DNA of 27,289 nucleotides, taken from positions 1 to 27,289 of the forward strand of contig DATDMG010000279.1 of assembly GCA_036518955.1 (NCBI GenBank), given 5' to 3'. The notes beneath the pieces were generated by a model. That model ran no database searches. It was not told the DNA's origin and was given only the letters and a program-made list of their open reading frames with translations. A program made the position numbers and the translations under genes. Positions 1 to 6,781 of the stretch are shown here, in pieces. The DNA comes from DATDMG01 sp036518955 (lineage in GTDB: Bacteria > Actinomycetota > Actinomycetes > Actinomycetales > Kineosporiaceae). The number at the start of each line of letters is the position of its first letter. The stretch's first letter is position 1.

Positions 1-62
1 GGTCGGACGGCATCGGCGGGTCGGCCGCCGGCCGCGGCTGGGCCGCGGACGGGGTGGCGTGA
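1..62 (+). CDS. C-terminal tail of an unidentified upstream gene (partial)
   Basis: The frame beginning at base 3 is open from the window edge and ends at the TGA at 60-62, giving a glycine/alanine-rich tail of 19 residues. Its stop overlaps the GTG start of the next gene in a GTGA arrangement, which is the coupling pattern used by most genes here. Too little is present to assign a family. DUF2089 genes often follow a DUF4097 or membrane-protein gene, but that is only context. Confidence rests on the overlap alone. Confidence 0.5.
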   Translation, partial: SDGIGGSAAGRGWAADGVA

Positions 63-517
63 CCGCCTACCGACCGCCGCGGGACTGCCCCGTCTGCAGC
101 TCCCGCCTCGAGATCACCCAGCTCGGCTGCCCGACCTGCGGCACCGGCCTGACCGGCAGCTTCGAGTCCTGCGACTTCTGCGGGCTGGACCCGGCCGAGC
201 GTGACCTGTTGCGGGTCTTCCTGGCCTCGCGGGGGAACATGAAGGAGCTCGAGCGGCACCTCGGCGTCAGCTACCCGACCGCGCGGGCCCGCTTCGAGGA
301 CCTGTTGCGCAGGCTCGGCCTCTCCGGCGGGGTCGCGGCGGGCACCTCCCCCTCGGCGAGCACCTCCCCCTCGGCGGGCGTCGCTGTCGGGTCGGCCCCC
401 GGCAACACCCCGGGTGCGGGCGACCCGAGGCTGGAGATCCTCCGGGCGGTCGCCGCGGGGGACGTCGAGCCGGGTGACGCGCGGGACACCCTGGCCCGGG
501 AGGCAGGCCGGCCGTGA
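59..517 (+). CDS. DUF2089 family protein: zinc ribbon plus helix-turn-helix, SHOCT-like tail
   Basis: A 152-residue protein from a GTG start. Residues 10-41 hold three CxxC pairs (C10/C13, C24/C27, C38/C41), the first two forming a zinc ribbon. Residues 48-88 look like a helix-turn-helix, with the sequence GNMKELERHLGVSYPTARAR in the middle; this is the DUF2089 pattern. A low-complexity Ser/Pro/Gly linker (about 92-122) contains an 18-bp tandem repeat. The last 27 residues (RLEILRAVAAGDVEPGDA region) resemble the short SHOCT-like helical motif. The molecular function of DUF2089 is not established; a cytoplasmic DNA-binding regulator is the natural inference. It overlaps the preceding gene by 4 bp and lies 75 bp ahead of bioY, so it belongs to the upstream operon and probably not to the biotin operon. 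Confidence 0.8.
   Translation: MTAYRPPRDCPVCSSRLEITQLGCPTCGTGLTGSFESCDFCGLDPAERDLLRVFLASRGNMKELERHLGVSYPTARARFEDLLRRLGLSGGVAAGTSPSASTSPSAGVAVGSAPGNTPGAGDPRLEILRAVAAGDVEPGDARDTLAREAGRP
342..377 (+). repeat. 18-bp tandem repeat (2 copies) in the DUF2089 linker
   Basis: Two copies, 342-359 and 360-377, differ only at the final base. Each encodes a six-residue Ser/Thr/Pro-rich unit (TSPSAS, then TSPSAG), so the repeat keeps frame and only lengthens the linker between the HTH and the C-terminal motif. Confidence 0.85.
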
Positions 518-579
518 CGTGCGGCCCGGCACCGCGGGGCGGCGACCTGGGTCCCGGGGGTGGCCGGGCGGGGGCCCGT

Positions 580-593
580 TAGGGTGACCTGCG
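580..593 (+). promoter_or_regulatory. Leaderless promoter -10 box for bioY
   Basis: TAGGGT at 580-585 fits the actinobacterial TANNNT -10 pattern. The GTG of bioY follows after 7 bases, so transcription would begin at or next to the start codon. No convincing -35 is visible and there is no Shine-Dalgarno sequence ahead of the GTG, as expected for a leaderless message. I saw no BioQ-type or BirA-type palindrome in 518-592. Confidence 0.55.
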
Positions 594-1198
594 TGTCCAC
601 CACCTCCCGTTCCCCTCGGTCCACGGCTCGTGACCTGGCCCTGGTCGCGGTCTTCGCCGCTCTCCTCGCGGCGCTGGGCACCGTCCCGGCGCTCCAGCTG
701 TTCCCGAGCATCTCGCCGATCACCGCGCAGACGCTCGGGGTGATGCTGGCCGGGTCGATCCTCGGCGCCCGGCGGGGCGCCCTCGCCGTCCTGACGTTCC
801 TCGCGCTCGTCGCCGCCGGGCTCCCCCTGCTCGCCGGTGGGCGTGGCGGGATGGGCGTGCTGACCGGCCGGAGTGCAGGGTTCTTCGTCGGCTGGGTGGC
901 CGGCGCCTGGCTGATCGGCTACCTGGTCGAGCGGCGTCCGCCCCGGTGGACCCTGAGCTGGCTCGTCGTCGCCAATGCCGTGGGCGGGATGGGCGTCGTC
1001 TACCTGCTCGGCATCCCGGCGATGGCGCTCATCGGCGGTCTGTCCATGCTGAAGGCACTGACCCTGTCCGCGGTCTTCCTTCCCGGCGACGCCGCCAAGG
1101 TCGTCGTCGCCTCCGTGATCACCCGGGGCGTGCTCCGCGGGTATCCGGGCGTCGTCCCGGCCAGGCAGCCGCAGGTACGGGCAGCGTCGCCGTCCTGA
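593..1198 (+). CDS. bioY: BioY, biotin-specific S component of an ECF transporter
   Basis: A 201-residue integral membrane protein that binds biotin and docks onto the BioM ATPase and BioN transmembrane subunit. About six hydrophobic segments are visible. The BioY signature is present as PITAQTLGVMLAGSILG (about 42-58) and the glycine-rich GGRGGMGVLTGRSAGFFVGW (82-101). The GTG at 593 is chosen over an open frame beginning at 560 because a TANNNT box sits 7 bases upstream of it and because the protein then starts shortly before the first membrane helix. It leads a five-gene run in which bioM and bioN complete the transporter. The ligase and thiolase lie between them, an order also known in part from the Bacillus subtilis yhfUTS operon. 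The family assignment is firm; biotin specificity comes from the family and the context. Confidence 0.93.
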   Translation: MSTTSRSPRSTARDLALVAVFAALLAALGTVPALQLFPSISPITAQTLGVMLAGSILGARRGALAVLTFLALVAAGLPLLAGGRGGMGVLTGRSAGFFVGWVAGAWLIGYLVERRPPRWTLSWLVVANAVGGMGVVYLLGIPAMALIGGLSMLKALTLSAVFLPGDAAKVVVASVITRGVLRGYPGVVPARQPQVRAASPS

Positions 1199-1209
1199 CC
1201 ACGACTGAC

Positions 1210-2586
1210 GTGACGGACACCTCCACCGCGCCCACCGCCGGACCCGAGGCCCGGTCCCTGCTCGAGGCGCTGGACGATCGGGCCCGCGGCGAACGGGCGT
1301 TGAGCCCGGACGGCGAGACCTGGCTGACCGTGGGCGACCTGCTGGACCGGGCGCGGGGGGAGCGGCCTCCCCACCGGGCCCCGGTGGCGGTGTCCGGCGA
1401 GGACCCCGTCGCGGCGGCGACCGGGCTGCTCGCCGCGCAGGAGCGTGGCTGCCTACCGCTGGTGGGCACCGCCCGGTTGGGCCGGCTGGACGGCGCCGGC
1501 CGCCTCCTCGGCCGGGTGCGGGAGCTCGCCGCCGGTACCCACGAGCGCCTGCTCGTCGTCGTCACGTCGGGAACCCAGGGCCGCCCGCGCGCGGTCGTCC
1601 GGACCGCGGCGTCCTGGGACGCCAGCCTGCCCGGCGTCGACGCACTGCTCGGCGAGGACGCCGGACCGGGCACGGTCACCTGGGTACCCGGCGCCCCGTC
1701 GGCGACGCTCGCGCTGTTCGCGCTCTGGCACGCCCTGTCCACCGGGCGCCCGCTGGTGGCCCCCGGACGCTGGCGCGCCGGCAGCGCCGGCACCGCCGGA
1801 CCGGGTGCCGGCCGGAACGCCGAGGTGGTCCAGGGCGTGCCGACCGTCGTCGCCGACGTCCTGGACGCCCGGGCCGCCGGACTGCTCCCCCGGCTGCGTC
1901 GCGCCGTGGTCGCCGGGGCCGTGGTCACCGACGGGCTGCGCCGCCGGGCCGCCGCCGTCGGCGTCTCGCTGGCCGAGTACTACGGCGCGGCGGAACTGTC
2001 CTTCGTCGCGGCCGACACCGACGGCACCGGCCTGCGGGCCTTCCCCGGCGCCCGGGTCCAGATCCGGCGCGGGGTGATCTGGGTCCGCTCCCCCTATCTG
2101 TCCCGCGGCTACCTGGAGCCGGACCCGACCGGCGCGCTGCGGCGGGACGCGGCGGGATGGGCGAGCGTGGGCGACCTCGGCGACCTGGGGCCGGACGGCG
2201 TCCTCCGGGTGACCGGCCGCGGCGACGGCACGGCGACCGTCGGAGGCACCACGGTCGGGTTGGGGGACGTCGAGCGCGCCCTCGCGGACGCCGAGGGCGT
2301 CGCCGAGCTGGTCGCGCTCGCCGAACCGGACGGTCGCCTCGGGGAACGTGTGGTGGCCGTCGTCCGCCCGGTCGGCACGGCGGAGGCCGATCGCGTCGTC
2401 GCCACGCTGCGCGACCTCGCCCGCCGAGGGCTCCCCGCGGCCGCGCGGCCGGTGCGGTTCGTCGTCCGGACCGAGCTGCCCCGGCTGCCCAGCGGCAAGG
2501 TCGCCCGGGCGGACCTGCTCGGCGAGGTGCTGCGCGACCGCGCCGCACCGGCGGCCGACCCGGCCGGCGCCGGCACCCGGCCATGA
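1210..2586 (+). CDS. Acyl-CoA-ligase-like adenylate-forming enzyme (AMP-binding; YhfT-like context)
   Basis: A class I adenylate-forming enzyme of about 458 residues from GTG 1210. The ATP-binding loop is TSGTQGRPR (119-127), with Arg where Lys is usual. YYGAAE (257-262) is the adenine-contact motif. VGDLGDL and TGRGDG (320-340) are the hinge-region motifs, with Gly-Asp kept. LPRLPSGK ends in the catalytic Lys430. The N-terminal region ahead of the P-loop is short (about 110 residues against roughly 160 or more in typical acyl-CoA synthetases), so the acyl pocket may be reduced. Its stop overlaps the thiolase ATG by 4 bp. It lies just behind bioY, as yhfT lies beside yhfU (a BioY) in B. subtilis. 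An acyl-CoA or pimeloyl-CoA ligase role is inference. The start is uncertain: a CTG at 1195 overlapping the bioY stop is an alternative, and neither has a good ribosome site. Confidence 0.82.
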   Translation: MTDTSTAPTAGPEARSLLEALDDRARGERALSPDGETWLTVGDLLDRARGERPPHRAPVAVSGEDPVAAATGLLAAQERGCLPLVGTARLGRLDGAGRLLGRVRELAAGTHERLLVVVTSGTQGRPRAVVRTAASWDASLPGVDALLGEDAGPGTVTWVPGAPSATLALFALWHALSTGRPLVAPGRWRAGSAGTAGPGAGRNAEVVQGVPTVVADVLDARAAGLLPRLRRAVVAGAVVTDGLRRRAAAVGVSLAEYYGAAELSFVAADTDGTGLRAFPGARVQIRRGVIWVRSPYLSRGYLEPDPTGALRRDAAGWASVGDLGDLGPDGVLRVTGRGDGTATVGGTTVGLGDVERALADAEGVAELVALAEPDGRLGERVVAVVRPVGTAEADRVVATLRDLARRGLPAAARPVRFVVRTELPRLPSGKVARADLLGEVLRDRAAPAADPAGAGTRP

Positions 2587-3749
2587 ACCCGCGGCAGCCG
2601 GTCGTCGTCGGGGCCCGGCGAACGCCCTTCGGGATCGCCGGGCGATCCCTGGCCGCGCTGGGGCCCGCCGAGCTGGCCGCGCCCGTCCTGGCCGCGCTCG
2701 CCGACGACCTGAAGCCCGTCCTCGCCGACCGACCCGTCGACGAGGTCGTCCTCGGCAACTGCCGCGGTCCGGGCGGGGACGTCGCCCGGGTGGCCGCCCT
2801 CGCGGCCGGCCTGGGACCGCGGGTACCGGGCGTGAGCGTGGACCGGCAGTGCGGATCCGGGCTCGAGGCCGTGCGGCTGGCCGCCGCACTGGTGGCCTCC
2901 GGCGCCGCGGACGTCGTCCTCGCCGGCGGCACGGAGAGCGCCAGCACCGCTCCCGGCGGCCCCCAGCACCGGGCGCGCTTCGCCCCGGACGGCTGGCCGG
3001 ACCCGGACATGGGACCCGCTGCGGACGCCGTCGCCCGAGCCTGCGGGGTCAGCCGGGAACGCCAGGACACCTACGCCGCCCGCTCCCACGCCCTGGCGCT
3101 GGCCGCCCGGGAGGCGGGCGACTTCGACGCCGAGCTCGTGCCCGTGGGCACGCTCACCCGGGACGAGCGGCCGCGGCCCCTCGGTGCGGCGACCCTCGCC
3201 CGGCTGCGGCCCGCCTTCGGGCCCGGCGGCACGGTCACGGCGGGCAACGCCTGCGGGATCAACGACGGCGCCGCGGTGGTGGCCGTCGTCAGCGAGCGGG
3301 TGCGGGCCGCGGCAGGCCTGCCCGGCCTGCGCGTCCTCGCGAGCGCGGCGGTCGGCGCCGACCCGGCCCTCCCACCGCTCGCCGCGGCCCCGGCCGTCCG
3401 GGCCGTCCTCGCCCGCGCCGGACTGGCCGGCTCCGGACCGGCCGACCCCGCGACGGCCGTCCTGGCGCGCGTGGACCGGATCGAGCTGACCGAGGCGTTC
3501 GCCGCGCAAGTCCTGGCCTGCACCGATGAGCTCGGTCTCGATCCGCTCGGCCGCGACGGGCACCGGGTCTGCCCGAGCGGCGGGGCGATCGCGCTCGGAC
3601 ACCCCTGGGCGGCGTCCGGGGCGTTCCTCGTGGTCCGGCTGTTCGCCGGGCTGGCCGGCCGGGCCGGCCGGGCCGGCCGGATCGGACTGGCGGCCTGCGC
3701 GATCGGTGGTGGCCAGGGCGTCGCCATGGTGTTCGAGGGGGTCGGCTGA
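2583..3749 (+). CDS. Thiolase-family enzyme (acetyl-CoA C-acyltransferase-like) with altered active-site motifs
   Basis: A 388-residue cytoplasmic thiolase. The nucleophile is Cys90 in VDRQCGSG, the activating His340 sits in GHPWAASGA, and the second cysteine is Cys372 in ACAIGGGQG, so the Cys-His-Cys set is complete. Three usual motifs differ: NEAF reads TEAF (Thr303 for Asn), NASGIND reads NACGIND (Cys224), and GHPxGxSGA reads GHPWAASGA. The family either joins or cleaves beta-ketoacyl-CoA. The ATG overlaps the ligase stop (ATGA), and the stop overlaps the bioM ATG by one base, so it is translated with the transporter. This matches B. subtilis yhfS, another thiolase beside a ligase and BioY. 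Involvement in a biotin precursor is inferred; no substrate can be read from the sequence. The fold assignment is secure. Confidence 0.88.
   Translation: MNPRQPVVVGARRTPFGIAGRSLAALGPAELAAPVLAALADDLKPVLADRPVDEVVLGNCRGPGGDVARVAALAAGLGPRVPGVSVDRQCGSGLEAVRLAAALVASGAADVVLAGGTESASTAPGGPQHRARFAPDGWPDPDMGPAADAVARACGVSRERQDTYAARSHALALAAREAGDFDAELVPVGTLTRDERPRPLGAATLARLRPAFGPGGTVTAGNACGINDGAAVVAVVSERVRAAAGLPGLRVLASAAVGADPALPPLAAAPAVRAVLARAGLAGSGPADPATAVLARVDRIELTEAFAAQVLACTDELGLDPLGRDGHRVCPSGGAIALGHPWAASGAFLVVRLFAGLAGRAGRAGRIGLAACAIGGGQGVAMVFEGVG
3652..3680 (+). repeat. Short GGCCGGCCG-type tandem repeat in the thiolase
   Basis: A 9-bp unit is repeated about three times and encodes a Gly-Arg-Ala-rich stretch (residues about 357-366) between the active-site His and the second catalytic Cys. 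It lies at the surface-loop position between these motifs and keeps frame. It probably arose by slippage. Confidence 0.6.
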
Positions 3750-4435
3750 TGGCCCACCTCGTGCTGGACGACGTGACCCTGCGCTATGGCGACCGGGAGG
3801 TGTTGCGCGACGTCCAGCTCGAGCTGACCGAGCCGCGGATCGGCATCGTCGGTGGCAACGGGTCGGGCAAGTCCAGCCTGGCGCGCCTGCTCAACGGCCT
3901 GGTCCTGCCGACGCGGGGGCGGGTTCTGGTCGAGGGCCTGGACACCGCCCGCGACGGACCCGCCGTCCGACGCCAGGTCGGGTTCGTGTTCACCGACCCG
4001 GACGCCCAGATCGTGATGCCGACCGTCGCCGAGGACGTCGGGTTCTCGCTGCGTCGCAGCGGGCTGAGCCGGTCCGAGCGCGACGCCCGGGTGGCCGCGG
4101 CGCTGGAGCGGGTGGGCCTGGCGAGCCATGCCGACCACCCGGCCCACCTGCTCTCCGGCGGCCAGAAGCAGTTGCTGGCGCTGACCGCCGTCCTGGTGAC
4201 CGACCCGGCCGTGCTGGTGTGCGACGAGCCCACCACGCTGCTGGACGCCCGGAACGCCCGGCGCGTGGCCACGCTCCTCGCCGGGCTCCCGCAACAGGTG
4301 ATCATGGTGACCCACCACCTGGAGCAGCTGGAGTCGTTCGACCGGATCCTGGTGATCGAGGATGGCGGGGTGGTCGCGGACGGGCCACCCGGCCAGGCCC
4401 TGGCCGCCTACCGGGCGTTGGTGGGTACGCCGTGA
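3749..4435 (+). CDS. bioM: BioM, ATPase subunit of the ECF biotin transporter
   Basis: A 228-residue cytoplasmic ABC ATPase. Walker A is GGNGSGKS (35-42), the signature is LSGGQKQ (135-141), Walker B is AVLVCDEP (about 154-161) with Cys in the usual Leu position, and the switch His lies in VTHH. The Q-loop reads VFTDPDAQ: Thr82 replaces the Gln normally found in VFQNPDxQ of ECF ATPases, although Gln87 remains. It starts at an ATG sharing one base with the thiolase stop and ends in a GTGA overlap with bioN. With BioY and BioN it should form a dedicated biotin importer; a single ATPase gene suggests a homodimer, as in BioMNY of Rhodobacter. The family call is certain. Biotin rather than another vitamin is inferred from bioY. 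Confidence 0.9.
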   Translation: MAHLVLDDVTLRYGDREVLRDVQLELTEPRIGIVGGNGSGKSSLARLLNGLVLPTRGRVLVEGLDTARDGPAVRRQVGFVFTDPDAQIVMPTVAEDVGFSLRRSGLSRSERDARVAAALERVGLASHADHPAHLLSGGQKQLLALTAVLVTDPAVLVCDEPTTLLDARNARRVATLLAGLPQQVIMVTHHLEQLESFDRILVIEDGGVVADGPPGQALAAYRALVGTP

Positions 4436-5070
4436 GCGAGCCGGGGCGGGTAGCCGGCGGCGTGGCCGAGACGCCGCTCACCCGGGCGTCCGGCGCCACC
4501 GGCGTTCACCGGGCGCGCCCGGGCGTGAAGCTGGCGATGCTCGCGGCCGGCGCTACGGTGCTGTTCACCGTCCGGACGCCGTGGGTCGTGGGCGGCGCCG
4601 CCGCGATCACACTCGGGCTGGCGGCGCTGGCCAGGATCCCGGCGCGGGAGCTGGCCCGGCAGGCCCGACCGGCCCTGCTGTTCGCCGGTGGCGCCGGGGC
4701 GCTGCAGGCCTGGTCGGCCGGTCCGCTGGCCGGGGTGACCGTGGCCGGGTCCCTCGTCGTCGCGGTGGTCGCCGCGTCGATCGTCACGCTCACCACGGGC
4801 AGTCAGGAGATGCTCGACGCGATCGTGGGAGCCGCCCGCCCGCTGCGTCGCCTGGGGGTCGACCCGGAGCGGGTCGCGCTCACCCTGACGCTGGCCGTCA
4901 CCAGCATCCCCGTCGTGGCCCGGCTGGCGGGCGAGGTGCGGCAGGCCCGGATGGCGCGTGGAGCCGAGCGGTCGGTGCGGGCGCTGGCGGTGCCGCTCGT
5001 GATCCGCACGGTCCGGCACGCGGACCGGCTGGGCGAGGCGCTGCGCGCCCGTGGGGCGGACGACGACTGA
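4432..5070 (+). CDS. bioN: BioN, EcfT-type transmembrane subunit of the biotin transporter
   Basis: A 212-residue EcfT/CbiQ-family membrane protein. About four hydrophobic helices lie between residues 33 and 165. The C-terminal coupling region carries both Ala-Arg-Gly signatures, MARG at 174-177 and RARG at 205-208, which contact the ATPase in ECF transporters. The GTG start overlaps the bioM stop by 4 bp, so the two are translationally coupled. The first 30 residues are polar and poorly conserved; a later start is possible, but none has a better ribosome site. It closes the bioY-to-bioN run. The next gene converges on it after 97 bp. Confidence 0.9.
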   Translation: MSEPGRVAGGVAETPLTRASGATGVHRARPGVKLAMLAAGATVLFTVRTPWVVGGAAAITLGLAALARIPARELARQARPALLFAGGAGALQAWSAGPLAGVTVAGSLVVAVVAASIVTLTTGSQEMLDAIVGAARPLRRLGVDPERVALTLTLAVTSIPVVARLAGEVRQARMARGAERSVRALAVPLVIRTVRHADRLGEALRARGADDD

Positions 5071-5167
5071 GCACCGCACGCTGGTCCGGCGGCACCGCGG
5101 CGTCACGCTCTGACGGCTCCGGCCGCCGGCTCCCGCAGCCCCGACGTCCTGAGGCTGCCGGGCGTGC
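5071..5167. terminator. Convergent intergenic region bioN / acVLRF1 gene, weak hairpin
   Basis: This 97-bp gap separates converging genes and must end two transcripts. The only dyad I could find is GCAGCC (5135-5140) with GGCTGC (5153-5158) around a 12-base loop, plus short CCGG-rich stems near 5120. There is no T tract. It is a weak bidirectional terminator candidate. Confidence 0.25.
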
Positions 5168-5809
5168 TCAGGGCTCGAGGTCGATGCGGACCATGCCGAT
5201 CAGCCCCGGCAACGACCGGACGACGTCCGACCGTGGATCGCCGAGAGCCAGGTGCGGACCGCGGCGCAGCGCGGCCAGCGGGCTCAGGCGCCGATCGGCG
5301 AGGACGTCGGCGACCAGCGGGCGGTCCCCTCCGGTGACCAGCCATTCCGGCCATTCCGGACCGGCACCCAGCAGGAGGCGGGCGGCGACGTCCGCGACGG
5401 CCTCCACCAGGCCGCGCGCCTGGTTCTCGCGGCGCCGGGCGAATCGCTGCTGCGACCAGCCCCCTGCCGCGGTGCGGCCCTGCACGTAGCGGGCACCGAC
5501 CTTGGACGCCACCACGCGCGGGCCGGCCAGCAGTGCGCACGCGTACCCCCCACGCCGGACGAGCAGGACGGCGCAGCGGCGCGGCCGCACCACCCAGGAG
5601 GCCGCGGCCGGCACGTCCTGCACGTCGTCGGGGAAGGGGAAGCCCGGCTCGAGCTGCGCGGTCGACCCGTCGGGTGCGGTGAGCACCAACCGGTGGCCGG
5701 CACGGGCGACCGCCGGCTGCCCGCCGTGTCGTTCCGCGAAGCGGGTGCACCAGCGCTGCAGCCGGACGCCGTCGACCTGCACGGTCCGCACGGGCCCAGC
5801 TTGCCGCAT
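5168..5809 (-). CDS. acVLRF1-family peptidyl-tRNA hydrolase (Vms1-like release factor)
   Basis: A 213-residue protein matching the actinobacterial VLRF1 group, relatives of eukaryotic Vms1/ANKZF1, which release nascent chains from peptidyl-tRNA on obstructed ribosomes. The core is visible as VGARYVQGRTAAGGWSQQ (about 103-120), followed by RFARRRENQ. This glycine-rich loop with glutamines and the basic helix after it is the family's catalytic segment. Flanking segments are ordinary alpha/beta sequence with no membrane helix or signal peptide. The ATG at 5809 has no strong ribosome site. The gene lies 85 bp downstream of sufT on the same strand, so read-through from the suf operon is possible. 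The function is taken from the family; the link to Fe-S assembly is only positional. Confidence 0.8.
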   Translation of the reverse strand: MRQAGPVRTVQVDGVRLQRWCTRFAERHGGQPAVARAGHRLVLTAPDGSTAQLEPGFPFPDDVQDVPAAASWVVRPRRCAVLLVRRGGYACALLAGPRVVASKVGARYVQGRTAAGGWSQQRFARRRENQARGLVEAVADVAARLLLGAGPEWPEWLVTGGDRPLVADVLADRRLSPLAALRRGPHLALGDPRSDVVRSLPGLIGMVRIDLEP

Positions 5810-5894
5810 CCGCGCGGCCGCGGGCCCGGGATCCGGCGAGACGCCGCAGGCATGTCACCGGGAGGACCCGGGACGCCGGTCGGACGCCTGACGG

Positions 5895-6224
5895 TCAGAC
5901 GTTGAAGCCGAGCGCGCGCAACTGCTCGCGCCCCTCATCAGTGATCTTGTCTGGCCCCCACGGCGGCATCCACACCCAGTTGATCCGCATCCCGGTCACG
6001 AGCCCGTCGAGCGCGGACGCCGCCTGGTCCTCGATGACATCCGTGAGCGGGCACGCCGCAGACGTGAGCGTCATGTCGATGATCGCCTGGTTGTGCTGGT
6101 CGATCGTGACGCCGTAGACCAGCCCCAGGTCGACGACGTTGATCCCCAGCTCAGGGTCGACGACGTCGCGCAGCGCCTCCTCGACGTCGAGAACGGTCGC
6201 CGGGGTCACGGCCGATTCACTCAT
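5895..6224 (-). CDS. sufT: SufT, MIP18/DUF59-type Fe-S assembly factor
   Basis: A 109-residue cytoplasmic protein of the DUF59/MIP18 family, which helps mature Fe-S proteins. The family motifs are present: DPELGINVVDLGLVY (23-37), the conserved Cys58 in TSAACPL, and the C-terminal PPWGPDKITDEGREQLRALGF. Length is normal. Its ATG overlaps the sufU stop (ATGA) and it is the last gene of the suf run. The likely role is transfer or maturation rather than core cluster synthesis, as in the Mycobacterium sufT position (Rv1466). Confidence 0.92.
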   Translation of the reverse strand: MSESAVTPATVLDVEEALRDVVDPELGINVVDLGLVYGVTIDQHNQAIIDMTLTSAACPLTDVIEDQAASALDGLVTGMRINWVWMPPWGPDKITDEGREQLRALGFNV

Positions 6225-6775
6225 CGGGTCTCCTCACCCTCTCCCGCGGTCGCGGAGACGGCCGGAGCGGACCCGGCCTCTCGCGTGCCGTCCGGTCCGG
6301 GACCGGGCAGCAGCGCCCGGTGCAACGCGTCCTCGAAGGCGGTCCATCCCAACATGGCGCACTTCACCCGGTTCGCATGCCGGCCCACCCCGGCGAAGGC
6401 CACCGCGTCCCCGAGGAACTCCTCGTCCGGCTCCGCCGCACTCCGGGAGCGGACCATCGCGCGGAACGCGTCGACCACCTGCTCCGCGCGCTCGACCGGC
6501 TGGTCGACCACCAGGTCGTGCAGCACGGAGCTGGACGCCTGGCTGATCGAGCAGCCCTCCCCCACCCACGCGACGTCCCGGACGACGGGCGAGCCGCCGG
6601 GACCACCGCCGGGCGACACGGTGACCTGGAGGGTGACCTCGTCGCCGCACAGCGGGTTGTACTGGTGGCTCGTCGCCTCCAGCAGGCCCGGCGCGGGGGG
6701 ACGGACGCCGTGACCGTGCTTCTCCCGGTAGTGGTCGAGGATCACCTGCTGGTAGAGCTGCTCCAGCGACGACAT
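6221..6775 (-). CDS. sufU: SufU, zinc-dependent sulfurtransferase partner of SufS
   Basis: A 184-residue SufU of the IscU-like fold that accepts persulfide sulfur from SufS. The zinc ligands are visible: Cys43 and Asp45 in NPLCGD, Cys75 in GEGCSIS, and Cys139 in RVKCAMLGW. The insertion between the second and third cysteines (about 90-130), which separates SufU from IscU, is present. A Gly/Pro/Ala-rich tail of about 30 residues follows the last helix and is longer than usual. The gene begins 6 bp after the sufS stop and overlaps sufT by 4 bp. It serves the Gram-positive or actinobacterial SUF route, which lacks SufE. Confidence 0.95.
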   Translation of the reverse strand: MSSLEQLYQQVILDHYREKHGHGVRPPAPGLLEATSHQYNPLCGDEVTLQVTVSPGGGPGGSPVVRDVAWVGEGCSISQASSSVLHDLVVDQPVERAEQVVDAFRAMVRSRSAAEPDEEFLGDAVAFAGVGRHANRVKCAMLGWTAFEDALHRALLPGPGPDGTREAGSAPAVSATAGEGEETR

Positions 6776-6781
6776 GGACGC

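Noticed and set aside
518..592. BioQ or BirA operator ahead of bioY
   Set aside because: I could not find a TGAAC-N3-GTTCA-like or long BirA-like palindrome.
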